A stretch of DNA of 64,000 nucleotides from Catenovulum maritimum. GTDB taxonomy: Bacteria; Pseudomonadota; Gammaproteobacteria; Enterobacterales; Alteromonadaceae. The number at the start of each line of letters is the position of its first letter. The first letter of the stretch is position 1. The translations under genes and the position numbers were made by a program. The notes under the pieces were generated by a model. It made no database searches. It was given only the letters and a program-made list of their open reading frames with translations, and had not been told where the DNA came from. The DNA lies in contig NZ_KQ130494.1 of the NCBI RefSeq assembly GCF_001050375.1, positions 52,241 through 116,240 on the forward strand. Reading direction: 5' to 3'. Below are positions 35,675 to 45,170 of the stretch, in pieces.

Positions 35675-36103
35675 GAAAATCATTATTGCTTCTACGCTGT
35701 TTTTGTTACCGATCTTGCAATTTTTACTAGTTATTCTGTTTTGTTATTACTACCAAATCTAAAGTTTTGTTTTAACTGTAGATCTTAGGTTGTTTTGTTT
35801 AAGTTGGTTTGGCGTTTTCTAAAATAATAGCCATTCTCTATCGGGACGAATGTTTTAATGCCTAACAAAAAATTACTCACTTTGTTAGTATTAACTCGCG
35901 GTAGGACTTAAAGTCTAAGTATAAATACCCAACAATAAGCTTCGCTTCACTCGTGACCTCTTACACAGCAGAATGTCACCAAACTGTATTTTTTCAATAC
36001 AGGTACAAAAATACTGGCATTGATAAATGCCATAAGCGAAAATATAGCAAAGCAAAGGCCATAGCGGCAATCTAAATCTCTCTTTAGAGTAAGAAAAATA
36101 CAA

Positions 36104-37063
36104 ATGAATAAAAATGACCTTGGGTCAGTATCGTTTTTTGACATAGATGAAGATAATTCTGGTCAAAGAATAGACAATTGGCTAAAACGTGAGCTTAAGC
36201 AAGTTCCTACTTCTTATATTTATAGAATCTTGAGAAAAGGTGAAGTTAGGGTAAATAAGAAGCGAATTAAGCCTGAATATAAATTGCAAGCTGGCGATGT
36301 TTTAAGATTACCGCCAATTAGAATTGATGAAGATAAATCCAAGACATTTACTGTTGGCGATAAGATTAAAAAGTTAGTTGAAGAGTCGATCATTTTTGAA
36401 GATAAGGCGCTTATTGTTTTAAATAAACCTTCCGGCTTAGCTGTACATGGTGGATCTGGCCTTAATTTTGGTGCAATTGAAGCTTTAAGAATTTTAAGAC
36501 CTGAATTAAAACAATTAGAACTTGTACATAGACTCGACCGTGACACTTCAGGTTGTTTGTTAATTGCTAAGAAACGTTCTGTATTACGTAATTTGCATGA
36601 GCAATTGAGAACTAAAAAAGTCGACAAAAGGTATTGGGCGCTGGTCAGTGGCGCTTGGCCTTCTAAGCTTAAAGTTGTTGAAAAACCTTTATATAAGAAT
36701 TCTTTAGAGTCTGGTGAGCGGGTTGTCAGGGTCGATGCCAAGTTAGGTAAGCCATCTGAGACTCGATTTAAAATTTTACGTAAACTAAAAGGCGCTACTT
36801 TAGTTGAAGCTTTTCCTGTCACGGGTCGTACTCATCAAATTAGGGTACATGCACAAGCGAGTGGCTACCCTATTGCGTTAGATGATAAGTATGGCGATGC
36901 TGATTTCGATATCAAAATGAAAGCGGTCGGCGTTAATCGTTTATTTCTTCATGCTGCGTCTATTACTTTTATTCATCCTCAAACAGAGCAGAAGTTAAGA
37001 TTAGAAGCACCAATTGCACCTCATTTAAAACAAGCTATTGAAGCTTTAGTCGAGAAAAATTAA
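36104..37063 (+). CDS. rluC: 23S rRNA pseudouridine(955/2504/2580) synthase
   Basis: The 319-residue enzyme modifies three uridines of 23S rRNA. It has an N-terminal S4 RNA-binding domain (residues about 20-75: IDNWLKRELKQVPTSYIY, GEVRVNKKRIKPEY) and the RluA-family catalytic domain. The catalytic motif is HRLDRDTSG with Asp145. The late VTGRTHQIRVHAQ and YPIALDDKYGD motifs are present. Divergent orientation to rne is the conserved enterobacterial/Alteromonadales arrangement and supports RluC over RluA/RluD. The next gene overlaps its stop by one base. Confidence 0.95.
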   Translation: MNKNDLGSVSFFDIDEDNSGQRIDNWLKRELKQVPTSYIYRILRKGEVRVNKKRIKPEYKLQAGDVLRLPPIRIDEDKSKTFTVGDKIKKLVEESIIFEDKALIVLNKPSGLAVHGGSGLNFGAIEALRILRPELKQLELVHRLDRDTSGCLLIAKKRSVLRNLHEQLRTKKVDKRYWALVSGAWPSKLKVVEKPLYKNSLESGERVVRVDAKLGKPSETRFKILRKLKGATLVEAFPVTGRTHQIRVHAQASGYPIALDDKYGDADFDIKMKAVGVNRLFLHAASITFIHPQTEQKLRLEAPIAPHLKQAIEALVEKN

Positions 37064-37710
37064 TGCCAGCTTATCAATTTATTATTTTCGATTGGGATGG
37101 GACATTAATGGATTCAATTGGCCGAATCGTTTCGTCAATGAAAGAGACAGCGATTGCTTTGGATTTTCCTGTTCCTTCTGACCAATTAGCACGTTCGGTA
37201 ATTGGCATGAGTTTAGAAAAAGCATTGGAGGTGGTGTTTCCTGATGCAGATGAAGTTCAGGGCAAGCAGTTATTTCAGCAATATCGAAAAGAATATATCG
37301 AACTAAATACCACACCAACACCTATGTTTGATGGTGCCGAAGCTTTATTACTGAGTTTAAAAAAATCAGGTAATAAACTTGCAGTAGCAACTGGAAAGGC
37401 TAGAGCAGGTTTAGATAGAGTTTTAGTGAGTACTAACTTATCTGAATTGTTTGTTGATACTATCTGTGCCGATGAAACAGAATCTAAGCCGAGTCCAGTA
37501 ATGCTACAAACGATTTGTCAGCGCAATGGTTTTGATATTTCTGATTGTGTCATGATAGGGGACACTATTCATGATTTAGCTATGGCGAAAGCTGCTGGCA
37601 TGGATTCTATCGGTGTTACTTTTGGGGTTAATAACCGTCAAGAGTTAGAAGCTTATCAGCCTGTGGCTATTGTGGATGATTTTGAACAGCTTGCAGAGGC
37701 TTTAAATTAA
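37063..37710 (+). CDS. HAD-family phosphatase (Gph/PGP-like, subfamily IA)
   Basis: The 215-residue hydrolase has all HAD motifs: FDWDGTLMDS (nucleophile Asp10, Asp12), then AVATGK (motif II) and KPSPVML (motif III lysine). IGDTIHDLAMAKAAG (motif IV) completes the set. An alpha-helical cap lies between motifs I and II (residues 20-90). Relatives include phosphoglycolate phosphatase and pyrophosphatase PpaX-like enzymes, and the substrate cannot be decided here. The ATG overlaps the rluC stop, indicating translational coupling. In Alteromonadales this gene commonly sits after rluC. Confidence 0.88.
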   Translation: MPAYQFIIFDWDGTLMDSIGRIVSSMKETAIALDFPVPSDQLARSVIGMSLEKALEVVFPDADEVQGKQLFQQYRKEYIELNTTPTPMFDGAEALLLSLKKSGNKLAVATGKARAGLDRVLVSTNLSELFVDTICADETESKPSPVMLQTICQRNGFDISDCVMIGDTIHDLAMAKAAGMDSIGVTFGVNNRQELEAYQPVAIVDDFEQLAEALN

Positions 37711-37732
37711 AAGCTGGTTCGCGCCAGCTTTT
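37709..37732 (+). terminator. Terminator after rluC-HAD operon
   Basis: The stem AAAAGCTGG/CCAGCTTTT (37709-37717 and 37724-37732) overlaps the HAD gene's last stop bases and starts the fifth repeat island. Confidence 0.75.
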
Positions 37733-38150
37733 GTAAATATTGCAACCTTGGTGTTGGTTAAATACACCTTGTAGGCGCGATGCTTGCTCGCGCGTTTTGT
37801 GTAGGCTACGCAGAAGGTTTGGGTGTAGTGAGTATTTCGCGCCAGCTTTCGGTAATTGCTCCCTGCATTACTCTACGACTTACATCCCTGTAAGCCAGCT
37901 TGACGCCTACGGAGCTGTGTTGTTTGTTGGTTTTGTACAAGCTGCGCTGAGGTTTTGGTGTTGCCGTTGTCGGATGGCGCTTAGGCTTATCCGACCTACG
38001 GTTTTGTGTCGTTTGGTTTTATATTATTCAAATACTAAACAAGGGTGCTTAAATGTTACACCTTGTAGGCGCGATGCTTGCTCGCGCGTTTTGTGCTCTA
38101 CGGCTTGCATCCCTTGACGCCTACGGATTATGCGTTGTTTGCCACCTTGG
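37733..38150. repeat. Repeat island 5: composite and interrupted cores
   Basis: No gene is present. A 24-bp core lies at 37771-37794. An inverted core split by a 50-bp insertion lies at 37838-37846 and 37897-37910 (insertion 37847-37896). The ordered composite of REP-like hairpin (37969-37995), AT-rich block (38015-38064) and core (38065-38088) follows, as in islands 2 and 3. It ends just before yceF, so it breaks the usual closeness of rluC, yceF and yceD. Confidence 0.9.
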
Positions 38151-38156
38151 TATTCT

Positions 38157-38756
38157 TTAAGATAATTTGGCTAGCTCTAATAAAGGGTTAAAACCAAATT
38201 CATTTAATAGTTTGTTTAGTTGGATCATAGGTAGACCTATTAATGTGTTTGGGTCATTCCCTTCTAACTTTTCAAATAAACATATGCCTAATGCTTCACT
38301 TTTAAAGCTGCCCGCGCAATTTAATGGCATTTCTGCATTTACATAGGCTTTTATTTCAGCATCAGTTAGTTCTTTAAAGTGAACAATAAAAGCTTCAACT
38401 AAGGTTTTGTCTTCTTGTGTTTCTGTATTAACTAAGCTTAAGCCTGTTAGAAAGGTTACTTTTTTACCACTTAATTTTTTCAGCTGTAAAATCGCATTCT
38501 CTATTGTATGAGGTTTTCCAAGTATTTCATCGTCGACAACTGCAACTTGATCTGAACCAATCACAAGCGCGTTGGTAAATTGCTTAGCCCCAGCTTGGGC
38601 TTTTAATTTTGCGAGTCGGGCGACTAAGTCTTTCGCGCTTTCGTTTTCCAGTCGAGTTTCGTCTGTTTTTGGTTTACAGGTTTCAAATGGTAATCCTAAT
38701 TTTTCTAAAATTTGTTTACGGAAAGGTGAGGTTGAAGCTAAAACTAGAGTTTGCAT
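38157..38756 (-). CDS. yceF: Maf-family nucleotide pyrophosphatase YceF
   Basis: The 199-residue Maf-like protein hydrolyses modified nucleoside triphosphates; E. coli YceF prefers m7GTP. It shows LVLASTSPFRKQILEKLG at the start and ETRLEN-SAKDLVARLA. The catalytic and binding segments are GSDQVAVVDDEILGKP and FLTGLSLV. The late LNCAGSFKSEALGICLFEKL is specific for the YceF branch (CAGSF where Maf/YhdE has TAGSY). It is divergent from yceD, as in enterobacteria. The 112-bp gap between them must hold both promoters. Confidence 0.92.
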   Translation of the reverse strand: MQTLVLASTSPFRKQILEKLGLPFETCKPKTDETRLENESAKDLVARLAKLKAQAGAKQFTNALVIGSDQVAVVDDEILGKPHTIENAILQLKKLSGKKVTFLTGLSLVNTETQEDKTLVEAFIVHFKELTDAEIKAYVNAEMPLNCAGSFKSEALGICLFEKLEGNDPNTLIGLPMIQLNKLLNEFGFNPLLELAKLS

Positions 38757-38868
38757 AGGGTCTCTTTTTGCTGTTTAAAACCAAAAAACAGGTTTTTTCT
38801 ATATGAAGTGCTATTTTCTCCGATTTTCAATTGACTATGCAATAGCAGATCGTTAGTATTCGCGCCCT

Positions 38869-39399
38869 ATGCAAAAGGTAAAAATGCCAATCGAAATAGA
38901 TCCAGTAAAAAGTGCGCAACAACGCTCCGATTATCATGGTATTTATTTGTTGGAAAATTTTAGTCGTTTAAGAGAAGTAACACTCACTAATTCTGGTGAG
39001 GTCGTTGTCGATCTTAAATGTACCTATGACGAGCAAGGCTTGCCTATTATGCTTGTCACTGCAAAGACGGATGTGGAAGTAACATGTCAGCGTTGTAACG
39101 GTTCATTGTCTTGTTCTGTCAATTTTACGGTTACATACACGCCAAAAACTTCAACACTAGATGAAGATTTAGTCCCTTCTGATTATGAAGTGGCTGAGCT
39201 GAATGAATATGGTTGCCTGGATTTTCGAGCATTAGTTGAAGATGAATTAATGTTGGCACTTCCAATAGTACCTAAACACTCAGTTGATGAGTGCGGTGTA
39301 ACTGAAGATGACATGAGCTGGGGTGAGCTAGGTGAAGAAGCCGAAGCAGAACCTGCTAATCCGTTTGATGTACTTAAAAGTTTAAAGAAACCCAAATAG
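38869..39399 (+). CDS. yceD: YceD, 23S rRNA accumulation protein (DUF177)
   Basis: The 176-residue protein matches E. coli YceD from its first residues ([19 protein letters not shown] against MQKVKLPLTLDPV...). It shares the metal-like CQRCNG pair and the VNFTVTYTP segment. [20 protein letters not shown] and the C-terminal [11 protein letters not shown] also match. It is required for normal 23S rRNA levels in plants and bacteria, and the molecular role is unsettled. ATG 38869 is supported by the alignment. Thirteen bases separate it from rpmF, with which it is co-transcribed in many bacteria. Confidence 0.95.
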   Translation: MQKVKMPIEIDPVKSAQQRSDYHGIYLLENFSRLREVTLTNSGEVVVDLKCTYDEQGLPIMLVTAKTDVEVTCQRCNGSLSCSVNFTVTYTPKTSTLDEDLVPSDYEVAELNEYGCLDFRALVEDELMLALPIVPKHSVDECGVTEDDMSWGELGEEAEAEPANPFDVLKSLKKPK

Positions 39400-39412
39400 T
39401 AGGAGAATTGTA

Positions 39413-39586
39413 ATGGCAGTTCAAAAGAGCAAAAAATCTCGTTCAAGACGTGGTATGCGCCGCTCACACGACGCTTTAACTAGTGCAACATTATCAATCG
39501 ACAGCACATCTGGTGAGACGCATTTACGTCACCACGTTACTGCTGACGGTTTTTATAAAGGCAAGAAAGTAGTTCCAGCTGCATAA
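39413..39586 (+). CDS. rpmF: 50S ribosomal protein L32
   Basis: A 57-residue gene below the usual ORF cut-off. It reads [19 protein letters not shown] and has the L32 signature with the rest basic, ending [20 protein letters not shown] gives a strong ribosome site before ATG 39413. It has no zinc cysteines, as in proteobacterial L32. It is placed between yceD and plsX, the standard order. Confidence 0.98.
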   Translation: MAVQKSKKSRSRRGMRRSHDALTSATLSIDSTSGETHLRHHVTADGFYKGKKVVPAA

Positions 39587-39597
39587 GCGAGCTTGAC

Positions 39598-40620
39598 TTG
39601 TCTGATCTAACCATAGCGTTAGATGCAATGGGAGGCGACTTTGGGCCTCCCATTACTATTCCAGCTTCATTAGAAATGTTGGCTGAAAACCCACAGCTAC
39701 GTCTGATAGTTTGTGGCGATAAATATCAAATCACGCCTTTACTCAAAAACAAACCTTATAATCTAACTCAGCGTTTGGAAGTTATCCATTGCAGCCAAGT
39801 TGTTGCTATGGGCGATAAGCCATCTGCAGCTTTAAGAACAAAAGCCGATTCATCTATGCGTAAAATCCTCGATTTAGTCAAAGAGGGTACAGCGTCTGCC
39901 TGTGTCAGTGCCGGTAATACAGGCGCATTGTTAACTATGGCTTTTTATGTATTGAAGATGTTACCTGGGATTAAGCGCCCAGCTTTAGTGACTGCAATTC
40001 CAAATGCAGATGGGCATAAAACTTTTATTTTAGATTTAGGGGCGAATGTTGAATGTGATGAACATATTCTTCATCAATTTGCGCTTATGGGTAGCGTAGT
40101 TTCCGAAAAAAATAAATTAGATAATCCAAGAATCGGGCTACTCAATGTTGGTGAAGAAGAAATAAAAGGTAGTGATAAAGTAAAAAAAGCAGCTCAGCTG
40201 ATTAGGCAAGATAAATCACTTAACTATATTGGTTATGTTGAAGGTAATGACATTTTTAGCGGTAAAACCGATGTTGTTGTTTGTGATGGCTTTGTCGGTA
40301 ATGTCGCGCTTAAATCTTGCGAAGGTTTAGCTTTAGCCGTGGTTAAGAGTATTAAAACCCTTGCTCGAGAAAATTGGCGCTCGCGTATTTTTGCGGCAAT
40401 CGCTTTGCCAATGTTTAAAAAATTATATAAACAAATGAACCCAGATCATTATAATGGCGCTAGTTTACTTGGCTTGCGTGGTATTGTAATAAAAAGTCAT
40501 GGGAATGCTTCAAAAGATGCATTTAAGTATGCAATTAAAGAAGCAATGAATGAAATTCGCCATCAGGTGCCAGAAAAAATTGGTAACCGGATAGAAACGG
40601 CGTTAACTGATAGGTCTTAA
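39598..40620 (+). CDS. plsX: Phosphate acyltransferase PlsX
   Basis: The enzyme makes acyl-phosphate from acyl-ACP for phospholipid synthesis. The 340 residues start [19 protein letters not shown], the PlsX signature, and include [15 protein letters not shown] and [23 protein letters not shown] completes the family pattern. The start is TTG 39598, 11 bases after the rpmF stop. No ATG is available at the conserved N-terminus, and the ribosome site (GAGC) is poor, so translation probably depends on the upstream gene. It begins the fatty-acid gene cluster. Confidence 0.96.
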   Translation: MSDLTIALDAMGGDFGPPITIPASLEMLAENPQLRLIVCGDKYQITPLLKNKPYNLTQRLEVIHCSQVVAMGDKPSAALRTKADSSMRKILDLVKEGTASACVSAGNTGALLTMAFYVLKMLPGIKRPALVTAIPNADGHKTFILDLGANVECDEHILHQFALMGSVVSEKNKLDNPRIGLLNVGEEEIKGSDKVKKAAQLIRQDKSLNYIGYVEGNDIFSGKTDVVVCDGFVGNVALKSCEGLALAVVKSIKTLARENWRSRIFAAIALPMFKKLYKQMNPDHYNGASLLGLRGIVIKSHGNASKDAFKYAIKEAMNEIRHQVPEKIGNRIETALTDRS

Positions 40621-40625
40621 GTTGT

Positions 40626-41585
40626 ATGTATTCAAAAATTATTGGTACTGGTAGTTATTTCCCTGAACAAGTTCGCTCTAATGCTGATCTTGAGCAAATG
40701 GTGGATACAAGCCATGAATGGATTATCGAGCGAACTGGTATTTGTGAAAGACGCATTGCTTCTCCTGAAGAAAATGTCGCAACTATGGGCCATCAAGCTA
40801 GTTTAAAAGCGCTTGAAGCGGCAGGTATTGAAGCTGATAGCATTGATTTGATTATTTGTGCGACCACAAGTTGGGAAAAAGCGTTACCAAGCGCAGCGTG
40901 TGAAATTCAAAATTTATTAGGTTTACCTGGTGTACCTGCATTTGATATTGGCGCAGCCTGTTCTGGTTTTTGTTATGCATTAAGTATTGCCGATCAATTT
41001 ATTAAAGCGGGTAACGCTAAAAGAGTATTAGTTGTTGGCTCAGATGCCCTGACTCGATTATTAGATCCGAAAGATCGCAGCATGATCATTTTATTTGGTG
41101 ATGCCGCCGGCGCTTGTATTTTAGAAGCCAGCGAAGAACAAGGTATTTTATCTACTCATATTAAAGCTGATGGACGTTTTGCTGATTTATTAGGCGCAGA
41201 CATTCCAACGCGTGGCGATGAAAAATCTGTTCATGCCGCATATGGTTATATGAAAGGAAATGAAGTTTTCAAAGTCGCGGTTACTAAATTAAGTGAAATC
41301 GTTCAAGAAACTTTAGTTGCGAATAACTTAGATAAATCGGAAATTGATTGGTTAGTGCCTCATCAGGCTAATTATCGAATTATTAAAGCAACAGCGAAGA
41401 AATTAAATATGACGATGGACCGTGTAGTCGTTACTTTGGATAAACATGGTAATACATCGGCTGCATCTGTTATTACTGCGCTTGATGAAGCGATTAGAGA
41501 TGGTCGTATTCAACGCGGTCAGACTTTATTGTTAGAAGCTTTTGGTGGCGGTTTCGCTTGGGCTTCTGCGCTTGTTAAATATTAA
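40626..41585 (+). CDS. fabH: 3-oxoacyl-ACP synthase III
   Basis: It condenses acetyl-CoA with malonyl-ACP to start type II fatty-acid synthesis. It is 319 residues long, with catalytic Cys112 in [11 protein letters not shown], His in VPHQANYRI and Asn in [10 protein letters not shown]. The N-terminal [11 protein letters not shown] is the FabH-type CoA-binding segment. It starts five bases after plsX. Length is normal. Confidence 0.97.
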   Translation: MYSKIIGTGSYFPEQVRSNADLEQMVDTSHEWIIERTGICERRIASPEENVATMGHQASLKALEAAGIEADSIDLIICATTSWEKALPSAACEIQNLLGLPGVPAFDIGAACSGFCYALSIADQFIKAGNAKRVLVVGSDALTRLLDPKDRSMIILFGDAAGACILEASEEQGILSTHIKADGRFADLLGADIPTRGDEKSVHAAYGYMKGNEVFKVAVTKLSEIVQETLVANNLDKSEIDWLVPHQANYRIIKATAKKLNMTMDRVVVTLDKHGNTSAASVITALDEAIRDGRIQRGQTLLLEAFGGGFAWASALVKY

Positions 41586-41650
41586 TTAGTCTGAATGTAG
41601 GCTAATTGACACAGCGTTAAAAAATTAAAAAAGTAAAACGAGAAATTTTT

Positions 41651-42595
41651 ATGTCGAACAATATTGCATTTGTATTTCCAGGCCAAGGTTCACAAACTGT
41701 TGGTATGTTAGCTGATCTTTATCAGTCTTTTGATGTCGTTAAGCAAACTTTTGAGCAAGCGTCTGACGCTTTAGCTTTTGATTTAGGCAAAATCATTTTA
41801 GATGGCCCAGCTGAAGAGTTAAATCAAACTCAAATTACCCAGCCTGCTTTATTGACAGCTAGTATTGCAGTTCTGCGTTTAATTGCTGAAAAAAGCGATA
41901 TTAAACCTGCTTTTTTGGCTGGTCATAGTTTAGGTGAGTATTCAGCTTTAACGGCTGCAGGTGTTATTCAGTTTGAAGATGCACTTAAGTTAGTTGAGTT
42001 ACGTGGTAAGGCTATGCAACAAGCGGTTCCAGCTGGTGTTGGTGCCATGGCTGCTATTATCGGCTTAGCGGATGATGCGGTTATTAAAGCTTGTGCTGAC
42101 GCAAGTGCACAATCAACCGAAAACGAAGTGGTTGCAGCGGTTAATTTTAATTCGCCAGGTCAAGTCGTTATTGCTGGTCATAAAGCTGCGGTTGCTGCTG
42201 CAGGCGAGCTTTGTAAAGCTGCGGGCGCTAAACGTGCATTACCTTTACCGGTTAGTGTGCCATCACATTGTGCATTAATGAAACCAGCAGCTGAAGAGTT
42301 AGCTGTAGCGTTAAAAGAAATTCAATTTTCGGCGCCAAGTTTTTCTGTTATCAATAATGTTGATGTTAAAGCTGAAACGGATGCTGCAGCAATTCAAGAC
42401 GCATTAGTTCGTCAATTATATTGCCCAGTACGTTGGACAGAAACGGTACAATTTTTAGCATCTCAAGGTGTGACAGAGTTAGTTGAAGTCGGTGCTGGTA
42501 AAGTACTTGCTGGATTAACTAAGCGAATTGAGAAAAGTTTAAGTGCTAGATCAGTTAATGATCTTGCATCGTTAGAAGCATTTTTAGGTGAGTAA
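41651..42595 (+). CDS. fabD: Malonyl-CoA:ACP transacylase
   Basis: It moves malonyl from CoA to ACP. The 314-residue protein has FPGQGSQTVGM, the nucleophile Ser93 in GHSLGEYSAL, VAAVNFNSPGQVVIAG, and the catalytic histidine in PSHCALM. A 65-bp gap precedes it, and the ribosome site is AACGAGAAA. It is followed six bases later by fabG. Confidence 0.97.
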   Translation: MSNNIAFVFPGQGSQTVGMLADLYQSFDVVKQTFEQASDALAFDLGKIILDGPAEELNQTQITQPALLTASIAVLRLIAEKSDIKPAFLAGHSLGEYSALTAAGVIQFEDALKLVELRGKAMQQAVPAGVGAMAAIIGLADDAVIKACADASAQSTENEVVAAVNFNSPGQVVIAGHKAAVAAAGELCKAAGAKRALPLPVSVPSHCALMKPAAEELAVALKEIQFSAPSFSVINNVDVKAETDAAAIQDALVRQLYCPVRWTETVQFLASQGVTELVEVGAGKVLAGLTKRIEKSLSARSVNDLASLEAFLGE

Positions 42596-42600
42596 TTAAT

Positions 42601-43341
42601 ATGTTTTCAAATTTTGAAGGACAAGTTGCATTAGTAACAGGCGCAAGCCGTGGTATTGGTAAAGCAATCGCTTTACAACTAGCTAATGCAGGTGCAAAAG
42701 TAATTGGTACTGCAACTTCTGAAAAAGGCGCTGCAGCTATTGCTGAGTACCTTGGCGAAAAAGGTACTGGTTTAGTATTAAATGTAACGGATGACGATTC
42801 AATTGCGGCATTATTTGATGCGATTAAAGCTCAATTCGGTGACATCGATATTCTAGTGAACAACGCAGGTATCACACGAGATAACTTAATGATGCGTATG
42901 AAAAATGATGAGTGGGAAGATATTTTAAATACTAACCTAACTTCAGTTTTCAAATTATCTAAAGCTGTTTTACGCGCTATGATGAAGAAACGCACTGGCC
43001 GTATTATTAATATCGGTTCGGTTGTTGGTTCAACTGGTAATCCAGGACAAGCTAACTATTGCGCAGCTAAAGCTGGTTTAGTTGGTTTTACTAAAGCATT
43101 AGCGAAAGAAGTTGCTTCGCGTGGCATTACTGTTAATACAGTTGCACCTGGTTTTATCGATACAGATATGACTAAAGAATTAACGGAAGAGCAAAAAAAT
43201 ACAATTTTTGCCCAAATTCCAGCTGGCCGTTTAGGTCAACCAGAAGAAATCGCATCAGCAGTTAGCTTTTTAGCAACTAAAGAAGCGGCTTATATTTCTG
43301 GCGAAACTATCCATGTTAACGGTGGTATGTATATGGCTTAA
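42601..43341 (+). CDS. fabG: 3-oxoacyl-ACP reductase
   Basis: A 246-residue NADPH-dependent SDR for the first reduction of the elongation cycle. TGASRGIGKAIAL is the cofactor loop. NNAGITRDNLMMRM is typical of FabG, and the active-site Tyr-x3-Lys is in NYCAAKAG. The C-terminal ISGETIHVNGGMYM is canonical. The following 237-bp gap separates it from acpP, which is usually transcribed from its own strong promoter as well. Confidence 0.97.
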   Translation: MFSNFEGQVALVTGASRGIGKAIALQLANAGAKVIGTATSEKGAAAIAEYLGEKGTGLVLNVTDDDSIAALFDAIKAQFGDIDILVNNAGITRDNLMMRMKNDEWEDILNTNLTSVFKLSKAVLRAMMKKRTGRIINIGSVVGSTGNPGQANYCAAKAGLVGFTKALAKEVASRGITVNTVAPGFIDTDMTKELTEEQKNTIFAQIPAGRLGQPEEIASAVSFLATKEAAYISGETIHVNGGMYMA

Positions 43342-43374
43342 CCCTTGTAGTTAAGCTTTGGGGCATAAAAATAA

Positions 43375-43392
43375 CTTGAATTGAAATTCAAG
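43375..43392. promoter_or_regulatory. Inverted repeat between fabG and acpP
   Basis: CTTGAAT-TGAA-ATTCAAG is a perfect 7-bp inverted repeat with a four-base spacer. It lies 187 bases before the acpP start in an otherwise AT-rich promoter region. A second, wider pair GGGGCA (43360) and TGCCCC (near 43424) encloses it. It may be a regulator site or part of a transcript hairpin. There is no T-tract. Confidence 0.4.
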
Positions 43393-43578
43393 ATTGTATT
43401 GATTATCTTAAACAGGTATTATCTGCCCCGATTAATTTAGTAGTGGTTATTTAGGTAGATTTTTTAAATACCTAGTTGACCTGTTAATAGCAAGTGATAA
43501 GCTTGTACAGAATTTTTTATTTATAAATTACAGTAAAATTTGTGCATAGTGCGCATTTTCTGAAGGAAACTTTACATT

Positions 43579-43821
43579 ATGAGTAACGCAAACATCCAAG
43601 AAAGAGTATACAAAATTATTGTTGAGCAATTAGGTGTTAAAGAAGAAGAAATCACAAACGAAGCTTCTTTTGTTGATGACCTAGGTGCAGATTCATTGGA
43701 TACAGTTGAATTAGTTATGGCGCTTGAAGAAGAATTCGACACAGAGATTCCTGATGAAGAAGCTGAAAAAATTACTACAGTTCAATCAGCTATCGACTAC
43801 GTTGTAGCGAACAAAGAATAA
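43579..43821 (+). CDS. acpP: Acyl carrier protein
   Basis: The 80-residue acidic four-helix carrier holds growing acyl chains on phosphopantetheine at Ser39 in [16 protein letters not shown]. The C-terminal [16 protein letters not shown] is standard. GAAGGAAAC gives a good ribosome site. It has its own 237-bp leader and terminator, consistent with high separate expression. Confidence 0.98.
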   Translation: MSNANIQERVYKIIVEQLGVKEEEITNEASFVDDLGADSLDTVELVMALEEEFDTEIPDEEAEKITTVQSAIDYVVANKE

Positions 43822-43828
43822 TATTTCT

Positions 43829-43852
43829 GGGCGGTTCCTAACCGCCCTTTTT
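43829..43852 (+). terminator. Terminator/attenuator between acpP and fabF
   Basis: The stem GGGCGGTT/AACCGCCC has a CCT loop, followed by TTTTT. It probably makes acpP mRNA more abundant than the fabF part. Confidence 0.9.
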
Positions 43853-43887
43853 GTACCTTTCAAACTACTCCTCCTGGAGGCTATCTA

Positions 43888-45126
43888 GTGTCTAAACGAC
43901 GTGTCGTTGTTACTGGACTTGGGATGTTATCACCAGTCGGTAATACAGTTGATGATTCTTGGAAAGCTTTGCTTGCAGGTCAAAGTGGCATTCAATTAAT
44001 TGATACCTTTGATGTTAGTAACTTTTCAACTCGTATAAGTGGCTTGGTTAAAGGCTTTAATGCTGAAGACTACATGCCAAAGAAAGAAGCTAAAAAAATG
44101 GATACCTTTATCCAATATGGTGTAGCTGCTGGTATTCAGGCAATGAAAGACTCAGGTCTTGAAATTACTGATGAAAATGCAGACCGTATTGGTGCGGCAA
44201 TTGGCTCTGGTATTGGTGGTTTAACTCTAATTGAAGAAAACCACACTAAATTACTCGCTAATGGCCCTAAAAGAATGTCACCGTTTTTCGTGCCTTCGAC
44301 CATTATTAATATGATAGCTGGTCATCTTTCAATCATGTATGGTTTGAAAGGTCCAAATATCGCAATTACCACTGCTTGTACTACAGGTGTCCATAATATT
44401 GGTCATGCTGCTCGTATGATTGCATATGGCGATGCCGATGCTATGTTAGCGGGTGGTGCTGAACAAGCAACTACGCCTTTAGGTTTAGGTGGTTTTGCTG
44501 CTGCTCGTGCATTGTCGAGCCGCAATGATGATCCAACTAAGGCAAGTCGTCCTTGGGATAAAGACCGTGACGGTTTTGTTATGGGTGATGGTGCTGGTGT
44601 TATGATGCTTGAAGAATACGAGCATGCAAAAGCACGTGGTGCAAAAATTTATGCTGAACTTTCTGGCTTTGGTCAGAGCGGCGATGCTAACCACATTACT
44701 TCACCTCCTGCTGATGGTGCAGGCGCACAAGCTGCTATGGCCAATGCAGTTAAAGACGGTGGTATTGAATTAGCTCAAGTGGGCTATTTAAATGCACACG
44801 GTACTTCAACGCCAGTTGGTGATAAAGCGGAAACTAATGCTGTTAAAGGCCTATTTGGTGATTTAGCTAGCAAGGTTATGGTGAGTTCTACTAAGTCGAT
44901 GACAGGCCATTTATTAGGTGCTGCAGGGGCGATTGAAGCGATTATTACAGTTAAAGCGCTTCAAGATCAAAGTATTCCGCCAACAATCAATTTAGACAAT
45001 CCTGATGAAGGTTGTGATCTTGATTATGTGCCGCATGAAGCACGTCAAGCTAAATTTGAATACGCATTGTGTAACTCATTTGGTTTCGGTGGAACCAATG
45101 GATCATTGCTTTTCAATAAAGTTTAA
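43888..45126 (+). CDS. fabF: 3-oxoacyl-ACP synthase II
   Basis: The elongating condensing enzyme of 412 residues has Cys164 in [13 protein letters not shown], His in [11 protein letters not shown] and His in [12 protein letters not shown]. These form the KAS II triad. The start is GTG 43888 with CTGGAGG upstream. It is preceded by the acpP terminator and followed by another terminator, so it is a nearly isolated unit. Confidence 0.97.
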   Translation: MSKRRVVVTGLGMLSPVGNTVDDSWKALLAGQSGIQLIDTFDVSNFSTRISGLVKGFNAEDYMPKKEAKKMDTFIQYGVAAGIQAMKDSGLEITDENADRIGAAIGSGIGGLTLIEENHTKLLANGPKRMSPFFVPSTIINMIAGHLSIMYGLKGPNIAITTACTTGVHNIGHAARMIAYGDADAMLAGGAEQATTPLGLGGFAAARALSSRNDDPTKASRPWDKDRDGFVMGDGAGVMMLEEYEHAKARGAKIYAELSGFGQSGDANHITSPPADGAGAQAAMANAVKDGGIELAQVGYLNAHGTSTPVGDKAETNAVKGLFGDLASKVMVSSTKSMTGHLLGAAGAIEAIITVKALQDQSIPPTINLDNPDEGCDLDYVPHEARQAKFEYALCNSFGFGGTNGSLLFNKV

Positions 45127-45130
45127 TGTT

Positions 45131-45156
45131 AAAAAGCCTGCATCGCAGGCTTTTTT
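45131..45156 (+). terminator. Terminator after fabF
   Basis: An 11-bp stem AAAAAGCCTGC/GCAGGCTTTTT with loop ATC and a T-tract lies four bases after the stop. It separates fabF from pabC, which starts 15 bases later, so pabC may have a separate or read-through transcript. Confidence 0.93.
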
Positions 45157-45170
45157 CTTTAATCTAACTC

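Noticed and set aside
36220..36822. 200-codon minus-strand frame inside rluC
   Set aside because: It is the antisense of a conserved gene without a recognisable domain.
37740..38117. 125-codon frame in island 5
   Set aside because: It is the repeat composite read through and has no similarity to a protein.
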